From assembly GCF_022539665.2 (NCBI RefSeq), contig NC_081337.1:4316679-4380678 (forward strand): a stretch of DNA of 64,000 bases, written 5' to 3'. The translations under genes were made by a program, and so were the position numbers. This document shows, piece after piece, positions 18,170 to 31,202 of this stretch (positions are counted from its first letter, which is position 1; every line of letters starts with the position of its first letter). Origin of the DNA: Daphnia carinata. Its lineage: Eukaryota > Arthropoda > Branchiopoda > Diplostraca > Daphniidae. Under the pieces are notes generated by a model. That model saw only the letters and a list, made by a program, of their open reading frames with translations. It was not told where the DNA came from and searched no databases.

Positions 18170-19020
18170 TCTTCAGGTGTACAGTCTGTCCAGCCTTACT
18201 GGCCCGTCAGCTGTACCCTACACCAGCTGTCCAGTTTGGTCCAGCCTTACTGACCGTCAGCTGTGTTCCGTCTTCGGTGTCCAGCTGGTCCAGCCTTACT
18301 GACCGTCAGCTGTGTTCCGTCTTCGGTGTCCAGCCTGTCCAGCCTTACTGGCCCGTCAGCTGCACCCTACACCAGCTGTCCAGTTTGCCCAGCCTTACTG
18401 ACCGTCAGCTGTGTTCCGTCTTCGGTGTCCAGCCTGTCCAGCCTTACTGGCCCGTCAGCTGTACCCTACACCAGCTGTCCAGTTTGGTCCAGCCTTACTG
18501 ACCGTCAGCTGTGTTCCGTCTTCGGTGTCCAGCCTGTCCAGCCTTACTGGCCCGTCAGCTGCACCCTACACCAGCTGTCCAGTTTGCCCAGCCTTACTGA
18601 CCGTCAGCTGTGTTCCGTCTTCGGTGTCCAGCCTGTCCAGCCTTACTGGCCCGTCAGCTGCACCCTACACCAGCTGTCTAGTTTTGTCCTTACTTACCGT
18701 CAGCTGTGTTCCGTCTTCAGGTGTACAGTCTGTCCAGCCTTACTGGCCCGTCAGCTGTACCCTACACCAGCTGTCCAGTTTGGTCCAGCCTTACTGACCG
18801 TCAGCTGTGTTCCGTCTTCGGTGTCCAGCCTGTCCAGCCTTACTGGCCCATCAGCTGTACCCTACACCAGCTGTCCAGTTTGCCCAGCCTTACTGACCGT
18901 CAGCTGTGCCTTCCGTCCTCAGGTGTACAGTCTGTCCAGCCTTACTGGCCCGTCAGCTGTACCCTACACCAGCTGTCCAGTTCTCCAGACTTACTGATCG
19001 TCAGCTGGATCTTCCGTTAT
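18170..19020 (+). repeat. tandem repeat array in the Pao leader, about 98-bp unit
   Basis: Composite units of about 98 bp, each with two sub-repeats ending in cgtcagctg and a segment ccctacaccagctgtcc. Occurrences of gttccgtctt recur near 18265, 18313, 18413, 18511, 18609, 18708 and 18807. The unit is not a multiple of three and all plus-strand frames stay largely open, giving several spurious repetitive ORFs. It probably represents untranslated leader. Confidence 0.85.
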
Positions 19021-19038
19021 TGCCCGTCTAGTCTGTGA

Positions 19039-19629
19039 CCTTACCATCGTCCGTCCATCAGCAGTTGCCCAGTCCGTCTAGTCTTAACGTCCGGCCGGCC
19101 GGCAACCAGCACCATTCCGCGCAAGTTTAACAGCGCGAAGAGGAAGAAGGCAGACAAGTTACTACGTAGCAAGAAAAGGATTGCGGAGGCCCTTCATCGG
19201 ATCCAGGTCCAGCAAGCGACCGCCTCCAACGTTAATACAACTACTGCTGCTAGTACTTCTGAAGAACAACCTAGTGAACCGCGACCACGTCTAGCTGACT
19301 TCATACCGCCATCGAATCCTAGACAGGTCGTCTTTCATCCGTACGATCCGTGGCCCGTTTCACCTGTTGTTGACCCACCTACACCTCCTGCACAATCGGA
19401 ATCCGAAGAGGACGACTTTATACCGAACCTCTCTGATTGTGAAGTCATCAGTGAAGTTGGCCCCTCTTCAGAGGACGAAGCACCTCCACCTGAACCGACG
19501 CCATCATCGCCACGCCGCAGATTAGTTCGGATACGGAACACCAAAACGAACGAAACGCGTTACATCGGCTTAAATCAACTCTTCCGCCCGGGTCCTCAAG
19601 ACCGAATCGTCCGTCGTCGCTTGAATTAA
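19039..19629 (+). CDS. methionine-less ORF upstream of gag-pol in the Pao element (ORF0)
   Basis: 196 sense codons between TGA 19036-19038 and TAA 19627-19629 with no ATG in frame. Predicted content: a basic N-terminal third (KRKKADKLLRSKKR), a proline- and acid-rich middle (SESEEDDF, GPSSEDEAPPPEP) and a basic C-terminus (RIVRRRLN). The composition is not that of random sequence, and codon usage stays GC-rich like the neighbouring gag-pol. It lies 93 bases upstream of the gag-pol ATG. The family is unknown. Translation would need non-AUG initiation or splicing to an upstream ATG. Confidence 0.5.
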   Translation, partial: PYHRPSISSCPVRLVLTSGRPATSTIPRKFNSAKRKKADKLLRSKKRIAEALHRIQVQQATASNVNTTTAASTSEEQPSEPRPRLADFIPPSNPRQVVFHPYDPWPVSPVVDPPTPPAQSESEEDDFIPNLSDCEVISEVGPSSEDEAPPPEPTPSSPRRRLVRIRNTKTNETRYIGLNQLFRPGPQDRIVRRRLN

Positions 19630-19722
19630 CTTATTCCGTGATCTAGTTTGTCGTCTCCTTTGTAGGAGGTCAACTCGACTCCGCCCTTGATATCTGCTGT
19701 TTTCTGGTAAATATATTGCATC

Positions 19723-22700
19723 ATGGCTCAAGCTATCGTACCTACTATTCTCACTTCCATCGATGAAGAAGAAGAAGCATTGTCCGATGTGGAAACCATT
19801 GTTGATCCTATCCGCCTCAAGAGGCTAAGAACCAATGGAAAGATGGCCCATACCAAAGCGGGCAAGAAACTCGCGCAATCTGTAAGAATTGGTGAAGATC
19901 GTGACACTGTACGAGCGCTCCGCGCTAACTACGTTCGTGAGTTCGACAGTTTAGAGACGTGCCACGATCGATATGTCCAGTGCAACGCTCCCAATTGCAG
20001 CGCAAATGACTTGGAAGGTGAGATACAGTGGATACAAGCTGTCATCTATGACCACCAATCAACCTTGGCCGATTGTGACGATTATGTAGCATGGACGAAG
20101 CCAAAATCAAGCTCTTCCGTGCATTCCAGAGCCTCTTCACGACATTCCAGTGTTTCGTCCCGACAAGCTAGAATTCACGAAGCTGAGCAAAGGGAGAAGG
20201 AAGCCGAACTGATGCTTCAACAAACCCTGGAAGAGACAACGCGCAGAGAAGAGGAGGATGCAAAGATAAGGGAGCTTGACGAATATAAACAACGAGTCGA
20301 GAGCGAAAGGAAACAGCGAGAGCTACGAAACGAGATGGACCGACAACGATTAAGCGGTGCCATCATGCGACGACAACTAGCCGAACTTATTGCAGATGAG
20401 CAGCCTGGGCCAACACGAGCTTCTTCCGTTACAAGCAACATGTCCAGGGTAAGCGGTTCGTCGTCACGTTCAGCTACTCCAGCTGTAAGTCTACCGAATA
20501 TTGCCACTACCTCCACTGCTACTCAAGCCTCTACAGTGAACACACCGCTAGTAGGATCCACGTCTAGGATACCTACACCTACGAGGCTCTTTACCCAATC
20601 GACGGCGACAACACCGCCCACACCAACGGTGGGCTTCTTGGGAAAGATGCGCAATCTCGCTAGTAAAGTTTTCACGCCTGGCAGCTCTTTACCACGCTCG
20701 AGCTCCATGCCACACATCCCTACGTTTCCTGTTCAACCTCCGACCACGCTTCCACCTGGGAATGTTAACACCGGTTTCTCTCGGGGAAACACCAACCAAC
20801 CGAGTTCCTTGGGTTCAGCGTTTCCGAATAGCACGAACGTTGGGCCGGCCAACTTAGGTCCGTCACATGGTCCGGGTTTGTCCGCACGAATTCCAACTGT
20901 GACTACGCTCCCGAGTGGCTCCGGTTCGTCACACGGGCCGGCAAATACTACCACTACATATAGCTTGCCGTTATTCACACCGTCTATGAATAACGAACAA
21001 CCAGCGTCGACTCCCTTTCCAGGCTACCCAGGAACACCCGCTCATCCGCCGACAGTGCAACATCCGCCTACCGTTTATACACCAGACGCTTGGATTCGCA
21101 CTATCAATACTCCGCCCGCCGGCACAAATCGCCCTGGTATTAAGCCACCCCGGATGAAGGCACCTACCTTCGATGGAGATCCTCGCAACTGGCCGATGTT
21201 CATACAGATGTTCAAGGTTTTCGTCCACGATGCCGTAAGTTCTGACGCAGAACGCATCGCTCATCTGTATGACGCGCTAACACCGACCATTCGGAAGGAC
21301 ATCGGAGGAGCTCTTCTCAACCCGGGGCTTTACCAACACGCGCTTAACGAACTTCAACGGAGATACGGAAACCCGCAGATTGTCTCCCAAGCCTGCACTT
21401 CATCGCTTCTCAAACTACGGCCGTTTAGAGACAACGATTTTAGTGCCCTTCGGGCTTTCTCCGCCGATCTCCACTCCGTGGTAGCAACGCTTAAATTGGG
21501 AGGATACGGAATGGAACTTTACAGCCACACCACGCTTTCGCAGCTGATTTCCAAACTTCCTCCAGCATTGAAGAGTCGATGGGGCGAGAAGAGTTGGGCA
21601 ATGCAACCCACTCTTGCATCGATTGAAGACTTGGATCAGTGGCTCGACGGAGTTTCAATGGCTGAACAATCTATCCGAGCGAGTTCGATCGAAACTCCTC
21701 ATAGACAGCACATTAAACCATCGGAGGAGAAACGTCGTACTCCACACAAGCCTAACGTATTCACCACCACGTCCGTAACGCCCCCGAAACCGAACAACGA
21801 CGAAGCAGCCTCTAGATGTCCGGGGTGCAACAGCAAGCATCCACACCGTCTGAAAGACTGCAGAAAATTCAGAGACATCCCCGTGGAGAAAAGAGCGCAA
21901 ATTGTGAAGGAAGCCAACTTGTGCCTTCGTTGCTTAGGCAGCGACCACCTTAGCCGCGCGTGCACACGTACCGAACGTTGCTCGAAGCCCGACTGCGATG
22001 GCATCCATCACCCACTTTTGCATGGCGCTCCACGGCTCTACCCTCAAAGGATGGGCCCAGGATCAACGACTACGAAATTCTCCGGCTCTGTCGCAACCAA
22101 ATCGGCAGGTAGCCGTACTCTACTACCGATTGTTCCTGTGATCCTGAAGGCCAACGGCAATGAATATCCACTCTATGCGCTCCTCGACCCTGGAAGCGAA
22201 ATATCCGTGATAAGGGGGAAGACTGCGGCTCTCATCAATCTACGAGGCAAAGTCGAACGAGTTGCAACAAGAACGGTTAACGGTGAAACTAAATCTGTCG
22301 ATCGTAAGATCGTCAATTTCAGTGTCACTTCAATTGACGGTCGCTTCTCCTTTGACATCTCGGATGCGCATGTGATGGACACCTTCGAACTCGACAAACG
22401 CCCGATCAATCTTGCTAGTCTTAGAGAGCAGTGGCCTCACCTCGCTCATGTTCCGGTCCACTCTACTACAAAGGAAGATGTCGCAATTTTAATAGGTCAT
22501 GACCACCCGTCCGCAATAGAAATCTTCGAAACGCGCAAAGATCCCTTTGACCAACGAGCACCTCGTGCCTACCTGTCAGCCTTCGGTTGGTACATTGGAG
22601 GGCCATGCGGAAAACCCAGTGACGACACTCGCGATTGTTTCCATTCCCACCTTGCAGAAAGGGAATGTGACGTTCTTTTACAGCAATTCGTCGAGGCTGA

Positions 22701-25700
22701 TACATTCGGCACGAAACCGAACGTCACTAAACCTATTGGTCGAGAAGAAAGGAGAGCGTGGGATATTCTGAATAACACCACAAGACACAACGGTGAACGC
22801 TACGAGGTCAACCTACTTTGGAAAATGGACAATCCGGACCTCCCAAATAACCTTTTCCTCGCCCAACGTCGCTTCTTTAATCTGGAAAGAAAACTTATTA
22901 AAGACAAGGACCTCGGCAAGGTTTATGGGTCGGTCATCAGTACATACGTCAACTTGCATCACGCACGCAAGCTATCCCGAGAGGAGATCAACGCCGGACC
23001 CCTCGGTCGAACGTGGTATTGTCCTCATCACCCTGTCTTCAACCCGAACAAGCCAGGAAAGTGTAGAGTTGTGTTTGATTTATCGGCCAAACACAACGGA
23101 ATATGTTTGAACGATGCTCTTCTAAAGGGACCTGACCTCATGACAAACCTGATCGGCGTGCTTCTCCGTTTCCGTCAACACGCTATCCCACTCGTTGCCG
23201 ACATCGAAAAGATGTTCCATCAGGTACGAATAAGATCTCCTGATGGGCCGGCCTTCCGCTTCATTTGGCGTGAACCGGGTAGCGCAAACCCCCCGGATGT
23301 CTATCAGATGGAAGTTCACCTATTCGGTGCCGTCTCATCACCAGCCATATGTGCCTACGCCCTGCAACAAGCTGTGAAAGACAGCGAAGATCCAAAGCTC
23401 TTGCTACGTCAAATTTCCCGACACTTTTACGTAGACAATTGGCTGACGTCTTTCCCTTCCACAAGCGAGGCTATTTCGACCGCACATCAACTGACTAGGG
23501 TGTTGAGGGCTGGTGGTTTTCCCTTAACTCAATGGGCCACCTCAAATGACGTTGTACGGAAGGCAATTCCCGGCCAACGAAAGGAAGGAGCCTCTATCAA
23601 CATGGATTTGGATGAGGATCCTATTGAACGAACTCTTGGGCTAGTTTGGGACTTTCGACGTGACGTCTTCGTGCTTGGTGCTAAAGCGGAACCGGGAGGA
23701 AGAACTAAAAGGGATCTGCTGAAATCCATCTTCAGCATCTTCGACCCCCTCGGCTTCCTGGCCCCGATAGTTTTCCAAGCAAAGGTCCTGATGCAAGACA
23801 TTTGGCGCCGTAAATTTGACTGGGACGATGAACTAAGCCAGGATCTTATCGATCGCTGGATCCGCTGGACCGAAACGTTGCCGTCACTCTCCAAACTCGT
23901 TCTCGAACGATGTATTTCTCCACCGCGAAACGATCTTACAGCAACGGAGCTACACATTTTTGGAGACGCGTCCGAATTAGGCTTCGGCGCTGTCGCATAC
24001 GTCCGTTTCTTATTCAATGACCGCCCGGCCAGCGTCAAGTTCATCATCTCGAAAGCCAGAGTCGCTCCCCTGAAATTTCTGACAATTCCCCGCCTGGAAC
24101 TCAACGCCGCTGTGTTAGCCGCACGTCTCGGCACGCAAGTGTGCGTTGAACACGACCTCGCCTTCGGCCAGATCTTTTACTGGACCGACTCGACAACCGT
24201 CCTTAGCTGGATTAATTCCAGGAATTGTCGCTTTAATAACTACGTCGGCAACCGGATCGGTGAGATTTTTGAGACCACGACTCCCGATCAGTGGAATTAC
24301 GTACCAAGTGCGAGCAATCCGGCAGACGACGCCAGTCGCGGTCTAGATGCGTCTGAATTCACCATCGACCATCGATGGTTCTCTGGACCGTCCTTCCTTC
24401 GAGGATTAGACAACTGGCCTGAACTTCAATCCCTACCAGTAATTGACGAAACCGACCCGGAGATAAGAGAAACGGCTTGGATTGGGGTAGTCCAGCGGGA
24501 AATTGATGGAATCGACCTCCTTATAGATAGGAAATCGAGACCGCAGATCATCTTTAACGCCGTCGCCTACCTCTTTCGTTTTATCTGGAACGCGCGGCAG
24601 AGGGACCCCAATCAACGAAGAGCGAATGGACTCTCGGCCGATGAGGTCCAAATGGGAAAATCCTTCATTCTCCAGCGGACGCAAGCAAACGCCTACCAGC
24701 AAGAGATGAACTGTTTACGGGCCGGCCGCCCAATCGAAAAGGATTCAAAACTGATTAAGTTGGCTCCATTTCTCGACCATCGAGGCTTCATGTGTGTTGG
24801 TGGACGAATCGAGAAAGCGCCCTTACCGATCGATAGCCGCCACCCAATCATTCTTCCCCGCTCGGAAAGGATGACCGAGCTCATCCTTTTCAAATTACAC
24901 CGCGATCGGGGTCATCTTTCGGCTAGCGAGCTTCATCATGAGGCACGTCGTGAGTTTTGGATTCCCAAAGGACTCATCACGGCTCAACGAGTTCGCCATC
25001 TTTGCTACCTCTGCAGGAGACGAAGCGCAAAGGGGACCACACCGATCATGGCTGCTCTTCCCACTTCCCGCTTGAAGGTTGGGTATCCCACGTTTACCCA
25101 CACAGGAGTGGACTATTTCGGGCCTATCAACGTTACCATTTTCCGCCGAACGATTAAACGTTGGGGTTGCTTGTTTACATGCCTAACGTCAAGGTGTGTG
25201 CACCTCGAAATGGCGTACTCAATGGATACCAGTTCCTTCATTTCCGCTCTCGATCGTTTCCAAAATCGTCGAGGAGTACCCGCGTCCTATCATAGTGATA
25301 ATGGGACAAACTTCGTTGGCGCGCAGAGGGAATTGGCCGAATGTCTCCAGAACTTAAACCAGGACGCCATCCTACGTCATTTAAACCGACAACCGTCCAA
25401 ATGGGTGTTTAATCCGCCAGCTGCTCCCCATTTCGGAGGTGTCTGGGAGCGAATGGTAAGGGCCGCCAAGATCGCGTTACGAGCCGTTCTAGGAAACCAG
25501 CGCCTCACCGATGAAATCCTACTGACCGCCCTCACTTTAATTGAGAATATTCTCAATAGCCGCAAGCTTACTCCGATAAGCGACGACCCAAACGATTCAG
25601 AATGTTTAACTCCTAACCATCTACTGCTTGGTCGCGCAACTCCGAATCTACCGCCCGACGTCTTTACCGAGGATGATTTAACCGCTAAGCAGAGATGGCG

Positions 25701-26109
25701 CATCGCACAGGCAGTCGCGGACCAATTCTGGCAGCGCTGGATGAAAGAGGTACTACCAAGTCTCACTGAACGAGAGAAATGGTACCAAGAGCATCCTAAC
25801 CTCCAGGTCGGAGATATTGTTGTCATCATTGATCCAGCAACGCCTCGAGGAACTTGGCCTACCGGAAAGATTATTCAAACCTTTCCCGGCGACGACGGAG
25901 TCGTTCGCTCTGTGAACATACAAACGAACGGAACCGAGCGTCATCGACCAGCGCATTCGCTATTTCTCCTCGAATCCGTACTAGTGCGGGAAGGTGCGCT
26001 TGGCACGGCAAAGCGCAGGGCCGGCGATGTTGCCGAGTTAGAGCTCGCCAAAACCGTCTCTTTTAAAAGCGATCTGGCAACGCCGCAGCCGGAGGAAGAG
26101 ATTCGGTAA
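19723..26109 (+). CDS. Pao-type gag-pol polyprotein
   Basis: 2128 residues, one frame. Coiled coil about 150-216; Pro/Ser/Thr-rich linker 235-470; DUF1759-like gag about 476-625 (MKAPTFDGDPRNWP); knuckle region about 699-768 (CLRCLGSDHLSRAC). Retropepsin-like site at about 818 is LLDPGSE (Pro where Ser/Thr is usual). RT about 1113-1240 has CRVVFDLSAKH, LVADIEKMFHQV and the catalytic box HFYVDNWL (Asn replacing the second Asp). RNase H has LHIFGDASELG (about 1411) and FYWTDSTTVL (about 1486). Integrase has HRDRGHLSASELHH, GVDYFGP (about 1796), YHSDNGTNF (about 1857) and GVWERM (about 1908). A DUF5641-like region follows at about 2000-2080. The last 27 codons and stop lie in the 3' LTR. Confidence 0.95.
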   Translation: MAQAIVPTILTSIDEEEEALSDVETIVDPIRLKRLRTNGKMAHTKAGKKLAQSVRIGEDRDTVRALRANYVREFDSLETCHDRYVQCNAPNCSANDLEGEIQWIQAVIYDHQSTLADCDDYVAWTKPKSSSSVHSRASSRHSSVSSRQARIHEAEQREKEAELMLQQTLEETTRREEEDAKIRELDEYKQRVESERKQRELRNEMDRQRLSGAIMRRQLAELIADEQPGPTRASSVTSNMSRVSGSSSRSATPAVSLPNIATTSTATQASTVNTPLVGSTSRIPTPTRLFTQSTATTPPTPTVGFLGKMRNLASKVFTPGSSLPRSSSMPHIPTFPVQPPTTLPPGNVNTGFSRGNTNQPSSLGSAFPNSTNVGPANLGPSHGPGLSARIPTVTTLPSGSGSSHGPANTTTTYSLPLFTPSMNNEQPASTPFPGYPGTPAHPPTVQHPPTVYTPDAWIRTINTPPAGTNRPGIKPPRMKAPTFDGDPRNWPMFIQMFKVFVHDAVSSDAERIAHLYDALTPTIRKDIGGALLNPGLYQHALNELQRRYGNPQIVSQACTSSLLKLRPFRDNDFSALRAFSADLHSVVATLKLGGYGMELYSHTTLSQLISKLPPALKSRWGEKSWAMQPTLASIEDLDQWLDGVSMAEQSIRASSIETPHRQHIKPSEEKRRTPHKPNVFTTTSVTPPKPNNDEAASRCPGCNSKHPHRLKDCRKFRDIPVEKRAQIVKEANLCLRCLGSDHLSRACTRTERCSKPDCDGIHHPLLHGAPRLYPQRMGPGSTTTKFSGSVATKSAGSRTLLPIVPVILKANGNEYPLYALLDPGSEISVIRGKTAALINLRGKVERVATRTVNGETKSVDRKIVNFSVTSIDGRFSFDISDAHVMDTFELDKRPINLASLREQWPHLAHVPVHSTTKEDVAILIGHDHPSAIEIFETRKDPFDQRAPRAYLSAFGWYIGGPCGKPSDDTRDCFHSHLAERECDVLLQQFVEADTFGTKPNVTKPIGREERRAWDILNNTTRHNGERYEVNLLWKMDNPDLPNNLFLAQRRFFNLERKLIKDKDLGKVYGSVISTYVNLHHARKLSREEINAGPLGRTWYCPHHPVFNPNKPGKCRVVFDLSAKHNGICLNDALLKGPDLMTNLIGVLLRFRQHAIPLVADIEKMFHQVRIRSPDGPAFRFIWREPGSANPPDVYQMEVHLFGAVSSPAICAYALQQAVKDSEDPKLLLRQISRHFYVDNWLTSFPSTSEAISTAHQLTRVLRAGGFPLTQWATSNDVVRKAIPGQRKEGASINMDLDEDPIERTLGLVWDFRRDVFVLGAKAEPGGRTKRDLLKSIFSIFDPLGFLAPIVFQAKVLMQDIWRRKFDWDDELSQDLIDRWIRWTETLPSLSKLVLERCISPPRNDLTATELHIFGDASELGFGAVAYVRFLFNDRPASVKFIISKARVAPLKFLTIPRLELNAAVLAARLGTQVCVEHDLAFGQIFYWTDSTTVLSWINSRNCRFNNYVGNRIGEIFETTTPDQWNYVPSASNPADDASRGLDASEFTIDHRWFSGPSFLRGLDNWPELQSLPVIDETDPEIRETAWIGVVQREIDGIDLLIDRKSRPQIIFNAVAYLFRFIWNARQRDPNQRRANGLSADEVQMGKSFILQRTQANAYQQEMNCLRAGRPIEKDSKLIKLAPFLDHRGFMCVGGRIEKAPLPIDSRHPIILPRSERMTELILFKLHRDRGHLSASELHHEARREFWIPKGLITAQRVRHLCYLCRRRSAKGTTPIMAALPTSRLKVGYPTFTHTGVDYFGPINVTIFRRTIKRWGCLFTCLTSRCVHLEMAYSMDTSSFISALDRFQNRRGVPASYHSDNGTNFVGAQRELAECLQNLNQDAILRHLNRQPSKWVFNPPAAPHFGGVWERMVRAAKIALRAVLGNQRLTDEILLTALTLIENILNSRKLTPISDDPNDSECLTPNHLLLGRATPNLPPDVFTEDDLTAKQRWRIAQAVADQFWQRWMKEVLPSLTEREKWYQEHPNLQVGDIVVIIDPATPRGTWPTGKIIQTFPGDDGVVRSVNIQTNGTERHRPAHSLFLLESVLVREGALGTAKRRAGDVAELELAKTVSFKSDLATPQPEEEIR

Positions 26110-26567
26110 CGAAGGGCGGAGCTTAGGGTTTCCGACCTCACTCGACCTCAGTCTCGACCTCGCTAGCAAGCAGCAAACACCTCAAACTCGTTTCGTCCCG
26201 TTTTTTCCGTCCGTTAATTGAACTTCGCACAAGTTCAACGTGTTTCTTCCTTTGGCAAAGGATCGTGTCCCGTTTTCCCGAAAGTTTGTATTGTTTCCCG
26301 ACCACTTGCAGTGCTGTGTTGCGACGACGCCCTAATTTTACCCTTTCATTTCTACACGAGGCGCGTGGTTTTGGCAGCCATTGCGCGTGGCTCTTGTGCA
26401 GACCCCCCCCCCCTTTACGTGCTGTGTCTCCATTTACAACGTCCGTTGGCAGGCAACCAACGCGGCTTTATCTGAATACATCGGCTCGCCCATGTTTAAT
26501 CAAATCTTTGTTTTAGACTAATCGTTTCTTATTTTCTCTTCCCGTACAACCGCGTGGAGTGGCAACA
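26028..26567 (+). repeat. Pao-type element 3' LTR
   Basis: 540 bp; same as 17153-17690 except an 11-base C-run. It contains the end of the gag-pol ORF. Followed by TSD GGCAG 26568-26572 and resumption of block D. Confidence 0.95.
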
Positions 26568-26745
26568 GGCAGACTAGATAAAAAATGTATAGTGTTTACA
26601 AAGGGAATAATTCTAACAATTCTACAGACAATTTTCCGATCTATTTGCTAATACTTAAACTGCCAAAAAGTTCGACAAAGTTTCTGACGAGTTGTGCTCG
26701 TCGTTTGAGTTAAAATAATTGTCGCAATTTTATTTCAGGAACGAT

Positions 26746-29104
<2,359 letters not shown>

Positions 29105-31202
29105 TGTAAGGAAGTCTGTTGTATGTGAAATAGTGCAAAATAAAAATGCAAAGAGCAGAAAATGCAGCTACAGTAGGAATCTTTTGGTTCTTTTTCAGCT
29201 AACAAAGGCAGCACCCACAACCTGATAAGCAGAAGTATATGGCAAAAGTATGAATAGTGAAGGTCACGTACTGTTACTCGACAACATGTTTTAAATTCTG
29301 GGAGCGCGAGGGGAGGGTGGGCTAGCCGCAGTAGATATCATATTATCAAGGTTATTGTTTCACAGCACGTTAGATTGAATATCCCACCATTTAATAGAAT
29401 ACTTGCACGAAACAATCATATTTATGAAGTTCTAAAACAGAAAATAATATGTAACATTATTAGTTTATTACTTTTGCCGTAGGTAATTTGCGTTATTCGA
29501 GATCTTATCAATCCAGACGACAGATTTTTTGCTATTGTTTACTTTTTGGACCTTTCACATTTCGGCAACTAGGTAGCACTGTCTAACAAAAATTAATAAG
29601 CAGAAGCAGAAAACGGCAGAAACGCCAGGACTGTATCAAGAAGGTGAGAAACTCCGCTGGGATCTGTAATTTCTACTGATCCAAGCGGAGAATTTGGTAA
29701 GACAATAGCAGACGGCCAGAAATGAAGCCCAGTTTTAAGTTTGCCTATTGTTCGTGGCCGTGGCGAGATGGCCCTTCCTTGAAAACACTGACACGTAAGG
29801 TAACCGACGGTAAACATTTCTGCTGTATAAATAACCAAGGATAAATGGGGAGGAGTTTTGTGTGTTTGCAACTACAGTGGGCTTTTTGGAAGGCAGCGCG
29901 TGCATATAGACGTGCACATAATCGGCGTAACTCGACCCGCCCATGGAAGGGACTTAACGAAAACGAAATGACGACGAACACCGGCTTTTATTGAAGAACT
30001 CTAATTTTCAAATATTTCTTCGCTATTTTATTCAAGCCATGTTTAGTAAACAAAAATATGTTAAACTATAGAAATCTTTTACTTTATTACATTCAACGAA
30101 ATTATAGACCTACTTTCCTACTATTCGGGATGCAACATTGCGAAAGCTTTTTTTCAATTTTTATAACTGAATGTTTAGTTGATGAATTTTCCTTTTTCGA
30201 GGATGTCACATGAATCAGTGAAAAGACATCCAACGCAGAGTTGACTTGGCCAGCCACATCGTGTTTGTCGTGTTGCTGTCCAAAGGAAAAATTAGGAACT
30301 CAAGTGATTCAGCAGTGAGAAAACCGAGGCAGTAAAGACTTTCAATTGCTACATTAAACTGAGAAATTGCCGTTGTATGCTAAACGTATTTTTAAATATC
30401 ACTGTTATATGTGCAATAAAATCCTATTTATTATTGTATATATACAGTTATAGAGTATTCTAAGACTCGTACTGAATTGAAATCCCCGAACTAATATCAC
30501 TAATTGCACGAAATGAAGTAAAATTTTATTTGAGTACAATTTCCGTGGCTATACATACAAAGAGACGTGTTGAACCGAAAGAATAAATAAAACTGCTTCA
30601 GCTTTTGCATAACAATTTAGACGATAGAAATCTCAAGTAAACGAGTAGGTCGCTAATTAATAAACCGTGTCTCCTATTCCCCGACAGAATAAAAATTTTT
30701 CTTTCGAGCCATTACGGAACCTTCACTTCTATTTCAGCCCCATCAAACCAAAGACTTGTAATGACACTCGTCTTCCTACAGAAATCAGTGGCGCATCCAT
30801 GAAAAGAATTTTTCGTTCAAGTGTGTGCAGAACTTCTATTCGCTACACTCTCCACCCGAATCGCTTAAGCCGTCTGCTGGAGGCAAGTGTAGTTGGGAAG
30901 CACTTTTAACCAATATAAGTGCAATGACAACTCTCTTAATATACACAACAGGCTTGCCAGTATAAAACGATGACTGTTAAGTGTGTACAGCAATGAAAGC
31001 CCTTATAGTAAGAAACTCCGTAAATGGGTACACCATTCGGTTGCGATGGATTACCACAGGTGGAAAAAGACCTTACAATTCTAGAGTTTGGTAGTTCGAG
31101 TGGAAGTGAAAAATACGATGGCTTGAACAGAAAATTTTATTGAGTCGTTTAATATGAGCAACAGTTCAGCAGGATAACTACAGAATGCTTGAGGTATTTT
31201 TT
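29105..31202. other. intergenic, D copy 1
   Basis: No gene recognised. It holds repeat R (29963-30145) and two diverged copies of a roughly 250-bp sequence: about 30660-30910 and 31545-31790 share blocks such as cttc(t)att(t)cagcccc/tatta and an aacttctatt/cactccaccc segment. ORFs at 29593-29871 and 30667-30909 show no motif. Confidence 0.5.
29963..30145. repeat. repeat R, copy 2 (D copy 1)
   Basis: See 12018-12200; this copy matches 41610-41792 almost exactly because both lie in block D. Confidence 0.85.

Larger units (their letters stand above)
17153..26567 (+). mobile_element. complete BEL/Pao LTR retrotransposon in D copy 1
   Basis: 9415 bp: LTR 17153-17690, primer site, about 0.85 kb of tandem repeats, methionine-less ORF, one 2128-codon gag-pol ORF, LTR 26028-26567. 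LTR ends are TGTTGCC...GGCAACA. The only LTR difference I found is a C-run of 9 against 11, so insertion is recent. It differs from the first element in LTR sequence, primer tRNA and having an unbroken gag-pol frame, so it belongs to a different BEL/Pao lineage. Confidence 0.95.

Noticed and set aside
18106-19038. Several overlapping 110-244-codon plus-strand ORFs with repetitive QPYWPVSCTLHQLSS-type sequence
   Set aside because: They are read-outs of the 98-bp tandem array in all frames, have no ATG start, and shift identity between frames with each unit; they are leader repeats, not genes.
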